From NCBI GenBank assembly GCA_947497455.1, contig CANMGU010000001.1:992001-1056000 (forward strand): a stretch of DNA of 64,000 nucleotides, given 5' to 3'. The position numbers and the translations under genes are program-made. This DNA is from an uncultured Sphingomonadaceae bacterium. Lineage in GTDB: Bacteria; Pseudomonadota; Alphaproteobacteria; Sphingomonadales; Sphingomonadaceae. The first letter of the stretch is position 1, and each line of letters starts with the position of its first letter. Below are positions 45,877-54,300 of the stretch, piece after piece. The notes under the pieces are model-generated. The model saw only the letters and a program-made list of their open reading frames with translations, was not told the DNA's origin and searched no databases.

Positions 45877-46677
45877 CTATACAACGGGCTCACCAGACAA
45901 GGAAGCGGAAAGCGCAGCAGCAATCCGTCGTTCTGCCTCAGCGCAAATAGCCTTGCGGTCGCCAAAAAGAGCAGGGTCGAAAGGTTCGAGAAAATACAAG
46001 GTGGTTGGGATAATTCCAAAGCGCGCAAATAGCCGTTTTGCATTGTCTGTTGCCGGTTCTTCACCCACCCATGCAATATCCTTGCTGACCTTGCCATAAT
46101 CGAGCAACATCGGTTGAACCATGATGGGTTTCGGTGGTGGAGCCATCGCTTGAAAAAGTGAAGGTTTGAAAGGCAAAAGGCTGTGTCCGTCCGTCGTTGT
46201 GCCTTCCGGAAACACAGTGATCGGATATTTTTCTTCAATCGCCTCGCGGATGATGTCGATTTGACCACTGACCTGCATCCGGTCGGTTCGTGAGACAAAT
46301 ATCGTCTTGTTTATACGACATAGCCATCCGATTATCGGCCAACTGGCAATGCCATCCTGTGCCACAAAGGTGCATCCGGTGAGGCCTGCAATAACGGGAA
46401 TATCAAACCAACTGATATGGTTTGAAACATAGAATACATCTTGCTTGAGTCGATCACCCTTTGTTTTGATTGTCGCTCCACAATTGGTTGCAACAAGCCG
46501 AAGGAAAAATCGAGGCCATGGTGATGGCAGTCGGAACAGCCGCCATAAATAGTGCATGGGAAGACAAACGACCAAGCTGAATAAAATGCCCAGAGCGCGT
46601 ATAACAATAAGCAGTAATCCCATGACTGAAATCGAAAGCTGTTCCGTCTCAGCTTTTCCGGTCAGAGGATACGCCAT
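45877..46677 (-). CDS. plsC: 1-acyl-sn-glycerol-3-phosphate acyltransferase
   Basis: This 266-residue membrane-associated enzyme makes phosphatidic acid in phospholipid synthesis. It has an N-terminal hydrophobic segment (GLLLIVIRALGILFSLVV), the catalytic NHISWFD (NHx4D) motif and the FPEGTT acceptor-binding motif. I place the start at ATG 46677, where GGAG is five bases upstream; this overlaps fur by 29 bases. An internal ATG at 46623 has no ribosome site. miaB follows after nine bases. Confidence 0.87.
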   Translation of the reverse strand: MAYPLTGKAETEQLSISVMGLLLIVIRALGILFSLVVCLPMHYLWRLFRLPSPWPRFFLRLVATNCGATIKTKGDRLKQDVFYVSNHISWFDIPVIAGLTGCTFVAQDGIASWPIIGWLCRINKTIFVSRTDRMQVSGQIDIIREAIEEKYPITVFPEGTTTDGHSLLPFKPSLFQAMAPPPKPIMVQPMLLDYGKVSKDIAWVGEEPATDNAKRLFARFGIIPTTLYFLEPFDPALFGDRKAICAEAERRIAAALSASLSGEPVV

Positions 46678-47080
46678 ATAGCTCCATGCGATGATCGACC
46701 AACCGATAGCCAAGCTTCTCGGCTATTTGTTTTTGCAGGGCTTCCAGTTCAGGGTCGACAAATTCGATCACTTTACCGGTTTCGACGTCAATCAAGTGAT
46801 CATGATGTGACTCGGGAACCGCCTCGTAGCGAGCCCTACCATCACCAAAGTCATGGCGGTCGAGAATGCCGGCTTCCTCAAACAGGCGAACGGTACGATA
46901 GACGGTTGCGATGGATATCCGCGAATCAACGGCAGAAGCCCGCTCATGCATGGTCTCCACATCGGGATGGTCATCCGCATCCGATATCACGCGTGCAATA
47001 ACCCGGCGCTGCTCGGTTATCCGCAGCCCTTTTTCAGCACATAGCTTTTCGAGATCAATTTTGTCCGGCATTTGCTCCAT
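46649..47080 (-). CDS. fur: Fur family transcriptional regulator
   Basis: This 143-residue metalloregulator has the winged-helix KGLRITEQRRVIARVI and SIATVYRTVRLFEEAGIL, and the metal-binding HHDHLIDVETGKVIEF. The CxxC pair that follows HHDH in E. coli Fur is missing, as in alphaproteobacterial Fur/Mur proteins. It could therefore respond to iron or manganese. ATG 47080 is used, and ATG 47071 is an alternative. It is separated from the mucR gene by a strong hairpin, so it probably has its own promoter. Confidence 0.9.
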   Translation of the reverse strand: MEQMPDKIDLEKLCAEKGLRITEQRRVIARVISDADDHPDVETMHERASAVDSRISIATVYRTVRLFEEAGILDRHDFGDGRARYEAVPESHHDHLIDVETGKVIEFVDPELEALQKQIAEKLGYRLVDHRMELYGVSSDRKS

Positions 47081-47123
47081 TCCGCATTATCGACAATACC
47101 CTATTATCGGGAAGCAATAAAGC

Positions 47124-47161
47124 AAAGGGAAAATTGCGTAAATTCACGCAATTTTCCCTTT
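47124..47161 (-). terminator. Perfect 16-base hairpin between mucR-like gene and fur
   Basis: AAAGGGAAAATTGCGT (47124-47139) pairs perfectly with its complement at 47146-47161 around a six-base loop. On the minus strand the 3' arm ends in TTT and a T-rich tail. It lies 26 bases after the mucR-like stop and should terminate that transcript before fur. Confidence 0.85.
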
Positions 47162-47186
47162 GTCGGAAGCCAATCAAGTGGAGTGC

Positions 47187-47600
47187 TTAGCGTTTCTTCT
47201 TTTTCTTGCCCAAACCAATGGCTTTGGCCAGCTCGCGCCGCTGTTCTGCATAGTTAGGCGAGACCATGGGATAGTTGCTAGGGAGTCCCCATTTCACACG
47301 GTATTCATCCGGTGTCATGCCATAGTGCGTCATCAGATGCCGTTTCAGCATTTTCAGCTTTTTGCCGTCTTCAAGGCAAACAATATAATCTGGTTTGATC
47401 GACGATTTTATCGGGACAGCTGGCTCTGGCCGGGCTTGCTCTGCCGCTTTTCCGGACAACCCAGCTAGCGCGCTATGCACATTGTTGATGATCAGCGGCA
47501 AGTCTGAAACCGCAACACTGTTATTGCTGACATGCGCAGCAACTATATCTGAAGTGAGGGTTATCAATGTCTCATTCAGAGCAACATCTTCCTCTGTCAT
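47187..47600 (-). CDS. Ros/MucR family transcriptional regulator
   Basis: This 137-residue DNA-binding protein has the Ros/MucR zinc-finger region IVCLEDGKKLKMLKRHLMTHYGMTPDEYRVKWGL. The second zinc cysteine of the classic CxxC is an Asp (C-L-E-D), so the metal site is altered, although the LKRHL recognition helix is intact. The C-terminus is a lysine run. MucR proteins are global silencers of surface polysaccharide, motility and cell-cycle genes. ATG 47600 has GAGG five bases upstream. It sits inside the otherwise conserved rimI-fur interval. Confidence 0.88.
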   Translation of the reverse strand: MTEEDVALNETLITLTSDIVAAHVSNNSVAVSDLPLIINNVHSALAGLSGKAAEQARPEPAVPIKSSIKPDYIVCLEDGKKLKMLKRHLMTHYGMTPDEYRVKWGLPSNYPMVSPNYAEQRRELAKAIGLGKKKKKR

Positions 47601-47726
47601 ATCCACCTCTTTGCGCGACTATTTTGTAGTTTTCAGCAATTACATGCTGTGTCGCTACTTTCATGGGAATGTCGGATTATCAACGATCAAACTATATCAT
47701 GTGTTGATTTTGCGTTGCTTTCATCT

Positions 47727-48239
47727 TCAGAGCGATTTTTTGTAGGTAATTGCATCAAATTTTTCTTCTGTGTCGCCTGTATAATATCCCGGTCGAAGTC
47801 CAATTTTCTGGAAACCAAGTCTTTTGTAGAGGCCTTGTGCAGGATTGTTGGATCTTACCTCTAAAAAAATTGCTGTGACGCCGTTTTTCATTGCGTCTTC
47901 GACGAGCCGTTGCATCATGGCGAGGCCGATACCCGTATTTTGACACTCAGGATCTACCGCGATCATCAGTAACTCTTCTTCTCCGGCAGCTTCTCTACTG
48001 ATCGTAAAGCCGCAAGGGCTATCTGCAATACTAGCAATCAACAATTGTGTGCCGGGCAATGCGAGCATCGAGCGGCATTGGTGCTCGTTCCAAGATTCTC
48101 CGTAAAGCGGTGAAAATGCCGATTTCATGATGCGCATAATGACTTTCAGATCGTCAAATCCTCCATGTTCCAGATCAATCATTGTGCCTGCGCCAGGCTC
48201 TGCCTCTTTGTTTTGCAGATAAGGGGCACTGTCAGCCAT
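47727..48239 (-). CDS. rimI: Ribosomal-protein-alanine N-acetyltransferase
   Basis: This 170-residue GNAT protein has the acetyl-CoA loop CQNTGIGLAMMQRLVEDA and the RimI-type ending LEVRSNNPAQGLYKRLGFQKIG. RimI acetylates the N-terminal alanine of ribosomal protein S18, and its gene usually follows tsaB as here. ATG 48239 lies four bases after the tsaB stop. Longer in-frame starts run into tsaB and are not needed. Confidence 0.9.
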   Translation of the reverse strand: MADSAPYLQNKEAEPGAGTMIDLEHGGFDDLKVIMRIMKSAFSPLYGESWNEHQCRSMLALPGTQLLIASIADSPCGFTISREAAGEEELLMIAVDPECQNTGIGLAMMQRLVEDAMKNGVTAIFLEVRSNNPAQGLYKRLGFQKIGLRPGYYTGDTEEKFDAITYKKSL

Positions 48240-48243
48240 ATCT

Positions 48244-48870
48244 CTAGGCCTGATGTGCGGGCTGTGCATCGGGCGCACGACCATAAACAGGGGTGGGTGG
48301 CAGATACCCGTAAGTTTTGGGCAACAGATTAAATTTTGCCGCATTGGGCAGGATGCTATGATCCGTTACGCCGCTGGTCAGTGCACTCAATGATTGTGCA
48401 GCCGAGCCAGCGAAACGGTTCGCGTTCGTATTGAGAAGAGCAGCCTCGGGGGCAAGAGAAAGCAAATCATCCATAGGGTTTCCATGCTTATCAAAATTCT
48501 GAACAAAAAATTCTCCATGCCCACCTATCATAGCAACAAAAACAGGAGAGGGGTGTTCCATTTCGTTCAAGGCTTGCGCCGCTACCAGATGCAGAGACTG
48601 ATATCCGCATATTTCGGCCTGCCAAGCCATGGCCAGTGCCTTTGCAGCAGACAAACCGATGCGTACGCCGGTAAAGCTGCCTGGGCCACAATTGACGACA
48701 ATTTGATTGGCATGCCCTTTGTTCGGCAGCTGTGCAATCATCGGGACCAGCTTTTCGGCGTGCCCGCGACCGATTTCCTCATAGTCGCTAGCGATGAGTT
48801 TGCCATCTTCAAACAAGGCCACGGAGCAAGCCGAGGTTGCAGTGTCTATCGTCAGAATACGGCTGCCCAT
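48244..48870 (-). CDS. tsaB: tRNA threonylcarbamoyladenosine biosynthesis protein TsaB
   Basis: This 208-residue ASKHA-fold protein partners TsaD in making t6A37 of ANN-decoding tRNAs. The N-terminal ILTIDTATSACSVAL and the GPGSFTGVRIGLSAAKALA block are diagnostic. It is co-transcribed with rimI. Confidence 0.93.
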   Translation of the reverse strand: MGSRILTIDTATSACSVALFEDGKLIASDYEEIGRGHAEKLVPMIAQLPNKGHANQIVVNCGPGSFTGVRIGLSAAKALAMAWQAEICGYQSLHLVAAQALNEMEHPSPVFVAMIGGHGEFFVQNFDKHGNPMDDLLSLAPEAALLNTNANRFAGSAAQSLSALTSGVTDHSILPNAAKFNLLPKTYGYLPPTPVYGRAPDAQPAHQA

Positions 48871-48887
48871 AGATTTGTTAATGCCCC

Positions 48888-49481
48888 TCAGATGATGGTG
48901 TTGAATTTTTCGAATGCGGGGCGTGGACTACGGTCGAATATGGTCGAGGGATCACCATAGCCAAGTGTCGAGATAAAATTCGATTTCACACTGGGCTGGT
49001 CGCTGAAAAAAGCTTGATCTGCGGCTGCATTGTCAAAACCCGACATCGGGCCGGTGTCCAATCCAATCGCACGGGCTGCCAGAATAAAATATGCGCCTTG
49101 TAAGGAACTGTTGCGCATTGCACCCTGAATTCTGCCTTCGAGGTCGCCCTCAAACCAGCTTTTGGCATCGGTATGCGGAAAAAGTTCCGGGAGATATTCA
49201 TGAAAATTCTGATCCATCCCGATTACCACAGCGGCGGGTGCTTCCATGATTTTGTCTTTATTGCCTTCTCCAGCACAGTCGGCGAGACGCTGTTTTGCTT
49301 CGGAGCTATGACACCAGACCAATCGTGCCGGTAACATATTTGCGCTGGTTGGGCCCATTTTCATCAGATCCCAGATCGCATGGAGCTGCTCTGTAGTAAC
49401 TGGTTTATCGTGATATCCGTTATATGTGCGTGCTTTTCGGAATAACTGATCCAGTGCAGCATCATCAAGTGGCTGATTCAT
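48888..49481 (-). CDS. rutE: Malonic semialdehyde reductase / RutE-type nitroreductase
   Basis: This 197-residue FMN-dependent protein matches the RutE/HadB nitroreductase branch. Blocks include FRKARTYNGYHDKPVT, MKMGPTSANMLPARLVW and the C-terminal ISTLGYGDPSTIFDRSPR. RutE reduces malonic semialdehyde in pyrimidine degradation, but no other rut gene is nearby, so the true substrate may differ. ATG 49481 with a GGGAAG site is preferred over the long frame. Confidence 0.83.
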   Translation of the reverse strand: MNQPLDDAALDQLFRKARTYNGYHDKPVTTEQLHAIWDLMKMGPTSANMLPARLVWCHSSEAKQRLADCAGEGNKDKIMEAPAAVVIGMDQNFHEYLPELFPHTDAKSWFEGDLEGRIQGAMRNSSLQGAYFILAARAIGLDTGPMSGFDNAAADQAFFSDQPSVKSNFISTLGYGDPSTIFDRSPRPAFEKFNTII

Positions 49482-49515
49482 AAGCTTCCCGTTTGTCTGT
49501 TGTAGTTGCAGCGCG

Positions 49516-50088
49516 TTATGCGGCCCGTACTTCAATCACTTCTGGTACATAATGTTTGAGCAGTGATTCAATGCCATGTTTCAGTGTCGCCGTGGATGAT
49601 GGGCATCCGGCACAAGCACCTTGCATTTTCAGGAACACAACACCGCGGTTAAACCCGCGATAGACAATATCGCCACCATCATTGGCGACGGCAGGGCGGA
49701 CGCGTGTTTCGATCAGTTCCCTAATCTGCGCGACAATATCAGCATCTTCCGGATCATCATGGACTTCTTCTTCGGCCGGAATATGAATCTCGCCCGCCGA
49801 ACCGGGTTTGAACAATGGCAATCCAGCTGAAAAATGGTCCAGTAGGATGCTCAATACCTGCGGTTTGACTTCAGACCATTCTGATCCCGGTCCTGCGGTG
49901 ACCGATACAAAATCTGATCCAAAGAAAACGCCGGATACGTCGCCAAGTGTAAACAGCGCCTCGGCAAGGGGAGAAATCTCAGCATCTTCTGGGGAAGCAA
50001 AATCTCGGGTTCCGTCAGCCATGACCGTCTGGCCCAGCAAGAATTTGAGGGTGGACGGATTGGGGGTTTTTTCAGTTTCTATAAGCAT
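49516..50088 (-). CDS. NifU family iron-sulfur carrier protein (Nfu type)
   Basis: This 190-residue protein has an N-terminal Nfu_N domain (TEKTPNPSTLKFLLG) and a C-terminal NifU domain with the cluster-binding C-x2-C in GACAGCPSS. It receives and delivers [4Fe-4S] clusters to client enzymes. miaB and cysI in this window are the kind of protein it could serve. ATG 50088 is the canonical start; the frame extends to 50148 without support. Confidence 0.92.
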   Translation of the reverse strand: MLIETEKTPNPSTLKFLLGQTVMADGTRDFASPEDAEISPLAEALFTLGDVSGVFFGSDFVSVTAGPGSEWSEVKPQVLSILLDHFSAGLPLFKPGSAGEIHIPAEEEVHDDPEDADIVAQIRELIETRVRPAVANDGGDIVYRGFNRGVVFLKMQGACAGCPSSTATLKHGIESLLKHYVPEVIEVRAA

Positions 50089-50239
50089 ATTTGATATGTG
50101 GGAGTATTTGACCGGCCTATCAAGTTTAAATTGTCCTCGCTCGGTCATATTATCCGTTGTTGGTCATCTAAATTTTGCATGTTGCTCTGATGTCTTATTC
50201 ACTGGCCAGTAAGATAAGGCCTGCGTATAACATGATCCC

Positions 50240-53170
50240 ATGGATAAATTTATCAGCGCTTCTGGTCGCGTTCTTACTACACTTGCCCTTTTCACCGGAC
50301 TGACATTGGCACCGCCAATGGTTCTGGCGCAATCCCAGGATGCCAAGGATGCTCAAGTTGAAAAGGAAACTGAACAGCCTTGGTTGTACAAGGGCAGCGA
50401 TGTTCCGGTCGACAAAAGCTGGACTTTTGGGGTGCTCGATAACGGTTTGCGTTATGCCGTCAAAAAGAATGGAGTTCCGCCAGGCCAGGTTTCGATTCGC
50501 GTGCGGATTGATGTCGGGTCGTTGATGGAACAGAATCATGAGCAGGGTTTTGCCCATTTCATGGAACATCTGTCCTTTCGGGGTTCGGAATATGTGCCCG
50601 ACGGTGAAGCCAAGAGAGTCTGGCAGCGATTGGGTGCAACGTTCGGCAGTGACAGCAATGCCGAAACCACACCAACACAGACGGTGTACAAACTTGACTT
50701 GCCGAATGCGAACCCCACGAGTTTGGATGAGAGTATAAAGATTATCTCCGGCATGATCAGCGCACCTGGCTTGAATGCTACCGCCGTCAATGCTGAGCGG
50801 CCGGTTGTTCTGGCAGAATTGCAAGAACGCAGGGGGCCGCAAACGAAAGTGCAGGATGCTACTCGTGAATTGTTCTTTGCAAACCAGCGGCTGGCGAGCC
50901 GTGCCCCGATCGGGACGCCCGAGACATTGGGAGCGGCAACGCCCCAGATGCTGCAGCTTTTTCATCAGCGCTGGTATCGCCCTGAAAACACGGTTGTGGT
51001 GATCGCCGGTGACGGCGATCCTGCTGAGTTTGAAAAGCTTCTCAAAAAGCATTTTTCCGATTGGAGCGGAAAAGGCGAGCCGGGGATTGCTCCTGATTTC
51101 GGCGATCCTGTCGCTGATGCGGATAGCAGCCGTTTGGTTATCGAACCGACATTGCCGCGTTTCATCTCGCTGGCAACAGTGCGTCCCTGGGAACAGGTAG
51201 ATGATACAATTGCTTATAATCAGCAGCTGTTGATTGACCTGTTGGCCTTACAGATGATCAATCGTCGATTGGAATCGCGGGCAAGGGCAGGCGGAAGCTA
51301 TCTGCAGGCCAATGTTAATCAGGATGATGTCAGTCGTTCAGTAGACGGAACATTCGTCAATATTGTGCCACTGACCGACGACTGGGCTGCGGCGTTGAAA
51401 GATGTTCGGGCGGTTATTGCCGACGCTACAACGCATGCGCCGTCGGAAGCGGATATTGCGAGGGAAATAGCAGAATTTGATGCCGCTCTTGCGATCGGTG
51501 TGGAAGGCTACGCAACGGAGGCTGCACGCAAGCAGGCCGATGATATTGTCAATGCCGTTGATATTCGCGAAACCGTTGCGACACCGCAAACAGCACTTGA
51601 TGTATTCCGTGACATGCGTGGCCTCTACACGCCTCAACGATTGCTGGAATCGACGCAAAAACTCTTTAGCGGCGTTGCGACACGAGCGCTGCTGACCTCA
51701 CCGACGGTGGTTGACGATGGGAAAAACAAGTTGGCCACTGCACTTAGCGAAGATGTTAAGGCAGCAAGCAATGCACGGGTTCGTCAGGCTAGCCTTGGCT
51801 TTGATGCATTGCCGCGTATTGGGCGTAAGGGGCGGGTGAAGTCCTCCGAGAAAATAAAACGCTTTGATATCGAAAAATTGGTTCTTTCAAATGGCGTTCG
51901 GGTTTTGCTTTTCCCGAACAAAGCTGAACGCAACAAGATCATGGTCAATGCCCGATTTGGAAAAGGCTATAGTGGCCTAAATCCAGACGATGAAGGATTG
52001 GCCTGGACCGGAGCCATGGCCTTGATGGCCAGCGGCGTCGGTAAACTTGGACAAGAAGAGCTCGACAAAATAACCACTGGTCGCCGGATCGGGTTGGGTT
52101 TTGAAATTGATGATGACGCCTATGAGATTAAGTCGGACACACGGGCGGCAGATCTCGAAGACCAGCTCCATCTGATAGCCGCCAAATTGCAGAGACCGCG
52201 TTGGGATGATGCTCCGGTCATTCGTGGACGCGCTGCTTCCCTGATTGGCTATGACAGTTTTTCTGCATCTCCTCAGGCGGTATTGCAGCGTGATCTGGAA
52301 TGGCTTGTGCGCGGCAAGGATCCCCGTTGGAAAACGCCCGATAAGGATGATTTCAATGCGCTGACACCCAAGGCGTTCAAAAAATTCTGGAAGCCCATCT
52401 TGGCGAGTGGTCCGATAGAGTTGATGCTATTTGGTGATTTCGACCGGGATGAGGCGGTTGAAGCGGTGCTGAAAACATTTGGCGCACTGCGGAAACGCAA
52501 GCCAGACGATATGCCTGATGGCGGGCGGTCACCTATGTTTCCAGAACCAAAGCAGGGTCCAGAAATTTTGGTGCACAAGGGCGATAATGAACGCGCGGCG
52601 GCCCTAATTGCTTGGCCAACAGGCGGTGGGCTCGAAAATATTCGTGAAAGTCGCAAGCTGGAGGTACTGGTGTCGATCTTCAATGATCGGATGTTTGAGA
52701 TATTGCGCTCCAAAGAGGGGGCAAGCTATAGTCCGCAAGTCATTAACAACTGGCCCGTTGCCTTCCAAACCGGCGGCTACATAAGCGCATCCAGCCAACT
52801 CACCCCCTCCAATATCGACCGTTTCTATGGCGTCGCGGACTTGATCGCCAAGGACCTGCGCGAAAACCCGGTCAGCCCAGATGAATTGAAACGGATTGTG
52901 GAGCCACTGCGCCAATTGATTTCGCGAGCAAGCAGCGGGAACAGCTTCTGGATGAGTCAATTGGAAGGCGCGAGTTTCAATCCCAAGAAGTTTACTGTTC
53001 TCCGCACATTGCTCACTGACTATACAGTGATCACACCCGAAGAGGTTCAGCACCTGGCGATAAAATATCTGAAAGATTCGACCAAATGGAAATTGGTTGT
53101 CTTGCCTGAGGGAAATAAAAAAGCCGCGACGATGAGAACCGACGCGGCTTCTACCGTGGGATCCCGATAA
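50240..53170 (+). CDS. M16 family zinc metallopeptidase (PqqL-like)
   Basis: This 976-residue protein has a signal peptide (first 30 residues, MVLAQ) and four M16 domain units. The first carries the inverted zinc motif H106-F-M-E109-H110 with a downstream Glu; the C-terminal half (from about residue 535) is the non-catalytic partner domain. It is probably a periplasmic protease of the PqqL/insulinase type. The last about 17 codons encode a tail outside the domain and overlie a terminator for the convergent redoxin gene. Confidence 0.92.
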   Translation: MDKFISASGRVLTTLALFTGLTLAPPMVLAQSQDAKDAQVEKETEQPWLYKGSDVPVDKSWTFGVLDNGLRYAVKKNGVPPGQVSIRVRIDVGSLMEQNHEQGFAHFMEHLSFRGSEYVPDGEAKRVWQRLGATFGSDSNAETTPTQTVYKLDLPNANPTSLDESIKIISGMISAPGLNATAVNAERPVVLAELQERRGPQTKVQDATRELFFANQRLASRAPIGTPETLGAATPQMLQLFHQRWYRPENTVVVIAGDGDPAEFEKLLKKHFSDWSGKGEPGIAPDFGDPVADADSSRLVIEPTLPRFISLATVRPWEQVDDTIAYNQQLLIDLLALQMINRRLESRARAGGSYLQANVNQDDVSRSVDGTFVNIVPLTDDWAAALKDVRAVIADATTHAPSEADIAREIAEFDAALAIGVEGYATEAARKQADDIVNAVDIRETVATPQTALDVFRDMRGLYTPQRLLESTQKLFSGVATRALLTSPTVVDDGKNKLATALSEDVKAASNARVRQASLGFDALPRIGRKGRVKSSEKIKRFDIEKLVLSNGVRVLLFPNKAERNKIMVNARFGKGYSGLNPDDEGLAWTGAMALMASGVGKLGQEELDKITTGRRIGLGFEIDDDAYEIKSDTRAADLEDQLHLIAAKLQRPRWDDAPVIRGRAASLIGYDSFSASPQAVLQRDLEWLVRGKDPRWKTPDKDDFNALTPKAFKKFWKPILASGPIELMLFGDFDRDEAVEAVLKTFGALRKRKPDDMPDGGRSPMFPEPKQGPEILVHKGDNERAAALIAWPTGGGLENIRESRKLEVLVSIFNDRMFEILRSKEGASYSPQVINNWPVAFQTGGYISASSQLTPSNIDRFYGVADLIAKDLRENPVSPDELKRIVEPLRQLISRASSGNSFWMSQLEGASFNPKKFTVLRTLLTDYTVITPEEVQHLAIKYLKDSTKWKLVVLPEGNKKAATMRTDAASTVGSR
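53117..53149 (-). terminator. Terminator of redoxin gene inside M16 coding end
   Basis: On the minus strand AGCCGCG pairs with CGCGGCT around a short loop and is followed by six T. It starts 24 bases past the redoxin stop and lies entirely within the last codons of the convergent M16 gene. Confidence 0.85.
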
Positions 53171-53172
53171 CT

Positions 53173-53802
53173 CTAGATTGCGTCGACAATCGCAAGCAGC
53201 TGGTCATTGGTGGGGCGCTTCTTGAAGTCGCCCGATACTGACTTGGCGGTAATCTTGCCATCCTTGTCGATGACCACAACCGAGGCATAAGGAACCCCGA
53301 GCGCCTTGCCTTCGGTATATTGCGGATCACGCAGACCGAATGCATCAATGGCAGCGGAACTCTCATCCGACAGCATATTATAGTCCAGCATCTGGTTCTT
53401 CGAGAAGCGGTCCTGGCTATCAACACTGTCATAGCTCACACCATATAGCTTATACCCGCGTTCTTGCAGATCACCGACAATGGCATTGATGCCCTTCAGT
53501 TGGGTTTGGCAGAAAGGGCACCATTCCACTGATCGCGTAAACACCAGGACTGCAGCGCCGTCTTCCAAGACTGTGGCCAGTGTTTTCTCTCCATCTGCGG
53601 TTTTGAAATTGGCGTCCAAAGGCGCTGTCGCTCCAACCGCAATACCAGCATCAATGCTCGGTACTTCGGCGATTTCTTCCGCCATCCCGGATTCTGCGCT
53701 CTCGCTGGCTTCAATTCCTTCTTCGGGTTGATTCTGGGGTTCAGAACAACTCGCAAAAGCGAGTGCAGGGGCCAAAGCCAATAAAGTTGTTTTCCGCTTC
53801 AA
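53173..53802 (-). CDS. Redoxin-domain lipoprotein (AhpC/TSA or thioredoxin-like)
   Basis: This 209-residue exported protein has a lipobox-like LAFASC, giving lipid attachment at Cys19. An acidic linker follows, then a thioredoxin-fold domain with C95-P-F-C98 in SVEWCPFCQTQL. It may reduce peroxides or disulfides in the envelope. The start is TTG at 53802, supported by AGGAG seven bases upstream. The gene converges on the M16 protease with only two bases between the stops. Confidence 0.87.
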   Translation of the reverse strand: MKRKTTLLALAPALAFASCSEPQNQPEEGIEASESAESGMAEEIAEVPSIDAGIAVGATAPLDANFKTADGEKTLATVLEDGAAVLVFTRSVEWCPFCQTQLKGINAIVGDLQERGYKLYGVSYDSVDSQDRFSKNQMLDYNMLSDESSAAIDAFGLRDPQYTEGKALGVPYASVVVIDKDGKITAKSVSGDFKKRPTNDQLLAIVDAI

Positions 53803-53868
53803 TTTTATACTCCTATGGGTTTCACCGGTTATTCGTCATGCTACGAGATCCGGTTACAGGGGTTGAGA

Positions 53869-54270
53869 TTATTCCTGTGGTGGAAAACGATCAAAACTTG
53901 GCATTTCGTGTGCGACTTTTTCCCACGAAATCTGTTCGGCAGTCTGAATATTCATTTCCGGGATATAATTATCAGGTTGATCCAGGGTCGCCGTCTGCAC
54001 ATCAATCATCCCAGGCAAAATATTGGCATTTTTATAGGCAATACCGGTTCCGCAATCCGCGCAGAAATGGCGCTCGGCACCGCCTTGACCTTCGATAGTC
54101 TTGAGCGTGCCGGTGGTTAGTGAAAACTCGTCCTGATCCAGCATGATCCAGGCGACCGAGGCTGCGCCGCTGCTTTTCTGGCAGTCCCGGCAATGGCAAA
54201 TGGATTGATTGATCGGTTCCCCGGAAATTTCATATCTCACCGATCCGCAATAACACCCACCTTCAGCCAT
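53869..54270 (-). CDS. GFA family protein (glutathione-dependent formaldehyde-activating enzyme-like)
   Basis: This 133-residue zinc protein has the GFA cysteine pattern: GGCYCGSVRYE, CHCRDCQKSSG and HFCADCGTGI, seven Cys for two zinc sites. Only some members act on S-hydroxymethylglutathione, so the substrate is open. ATG 54270 follows GGAGGG five bases upstream and is preferred over ATG 54282. Confidence 0.86.
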   Translation of the reverse strand: MAEGGCYCGSVRYEISGEPINQSICHCRDCQKSSGAASVAWIMLDQDEFSLTTGTLKTIEGQGGAERHFCADCGTGIAYKNANILPGMIDVQTATLDQPDNYIPEMNIQTAEQISWEKVAHEMPSFDRFPPQE

Positions 54271-54300
54271 TTTTCCCTCCATTAGATCAATATGATAATC

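Noticed and set aside
47081..47123. Repeated CGATAAT upstream of fur as a Fur box
   Set aside because: Two short copies 17 bases apart do not form a recognisable Fur/Mur dyad; too weak to call.
50195..51052. 285-residue minus-strand open frame opposite the M16 protease
   Set aside because: It covers the M16 catalytic domain in reverse, carries no recognisable domain, and the plus-strand HFMEH gene is certain.
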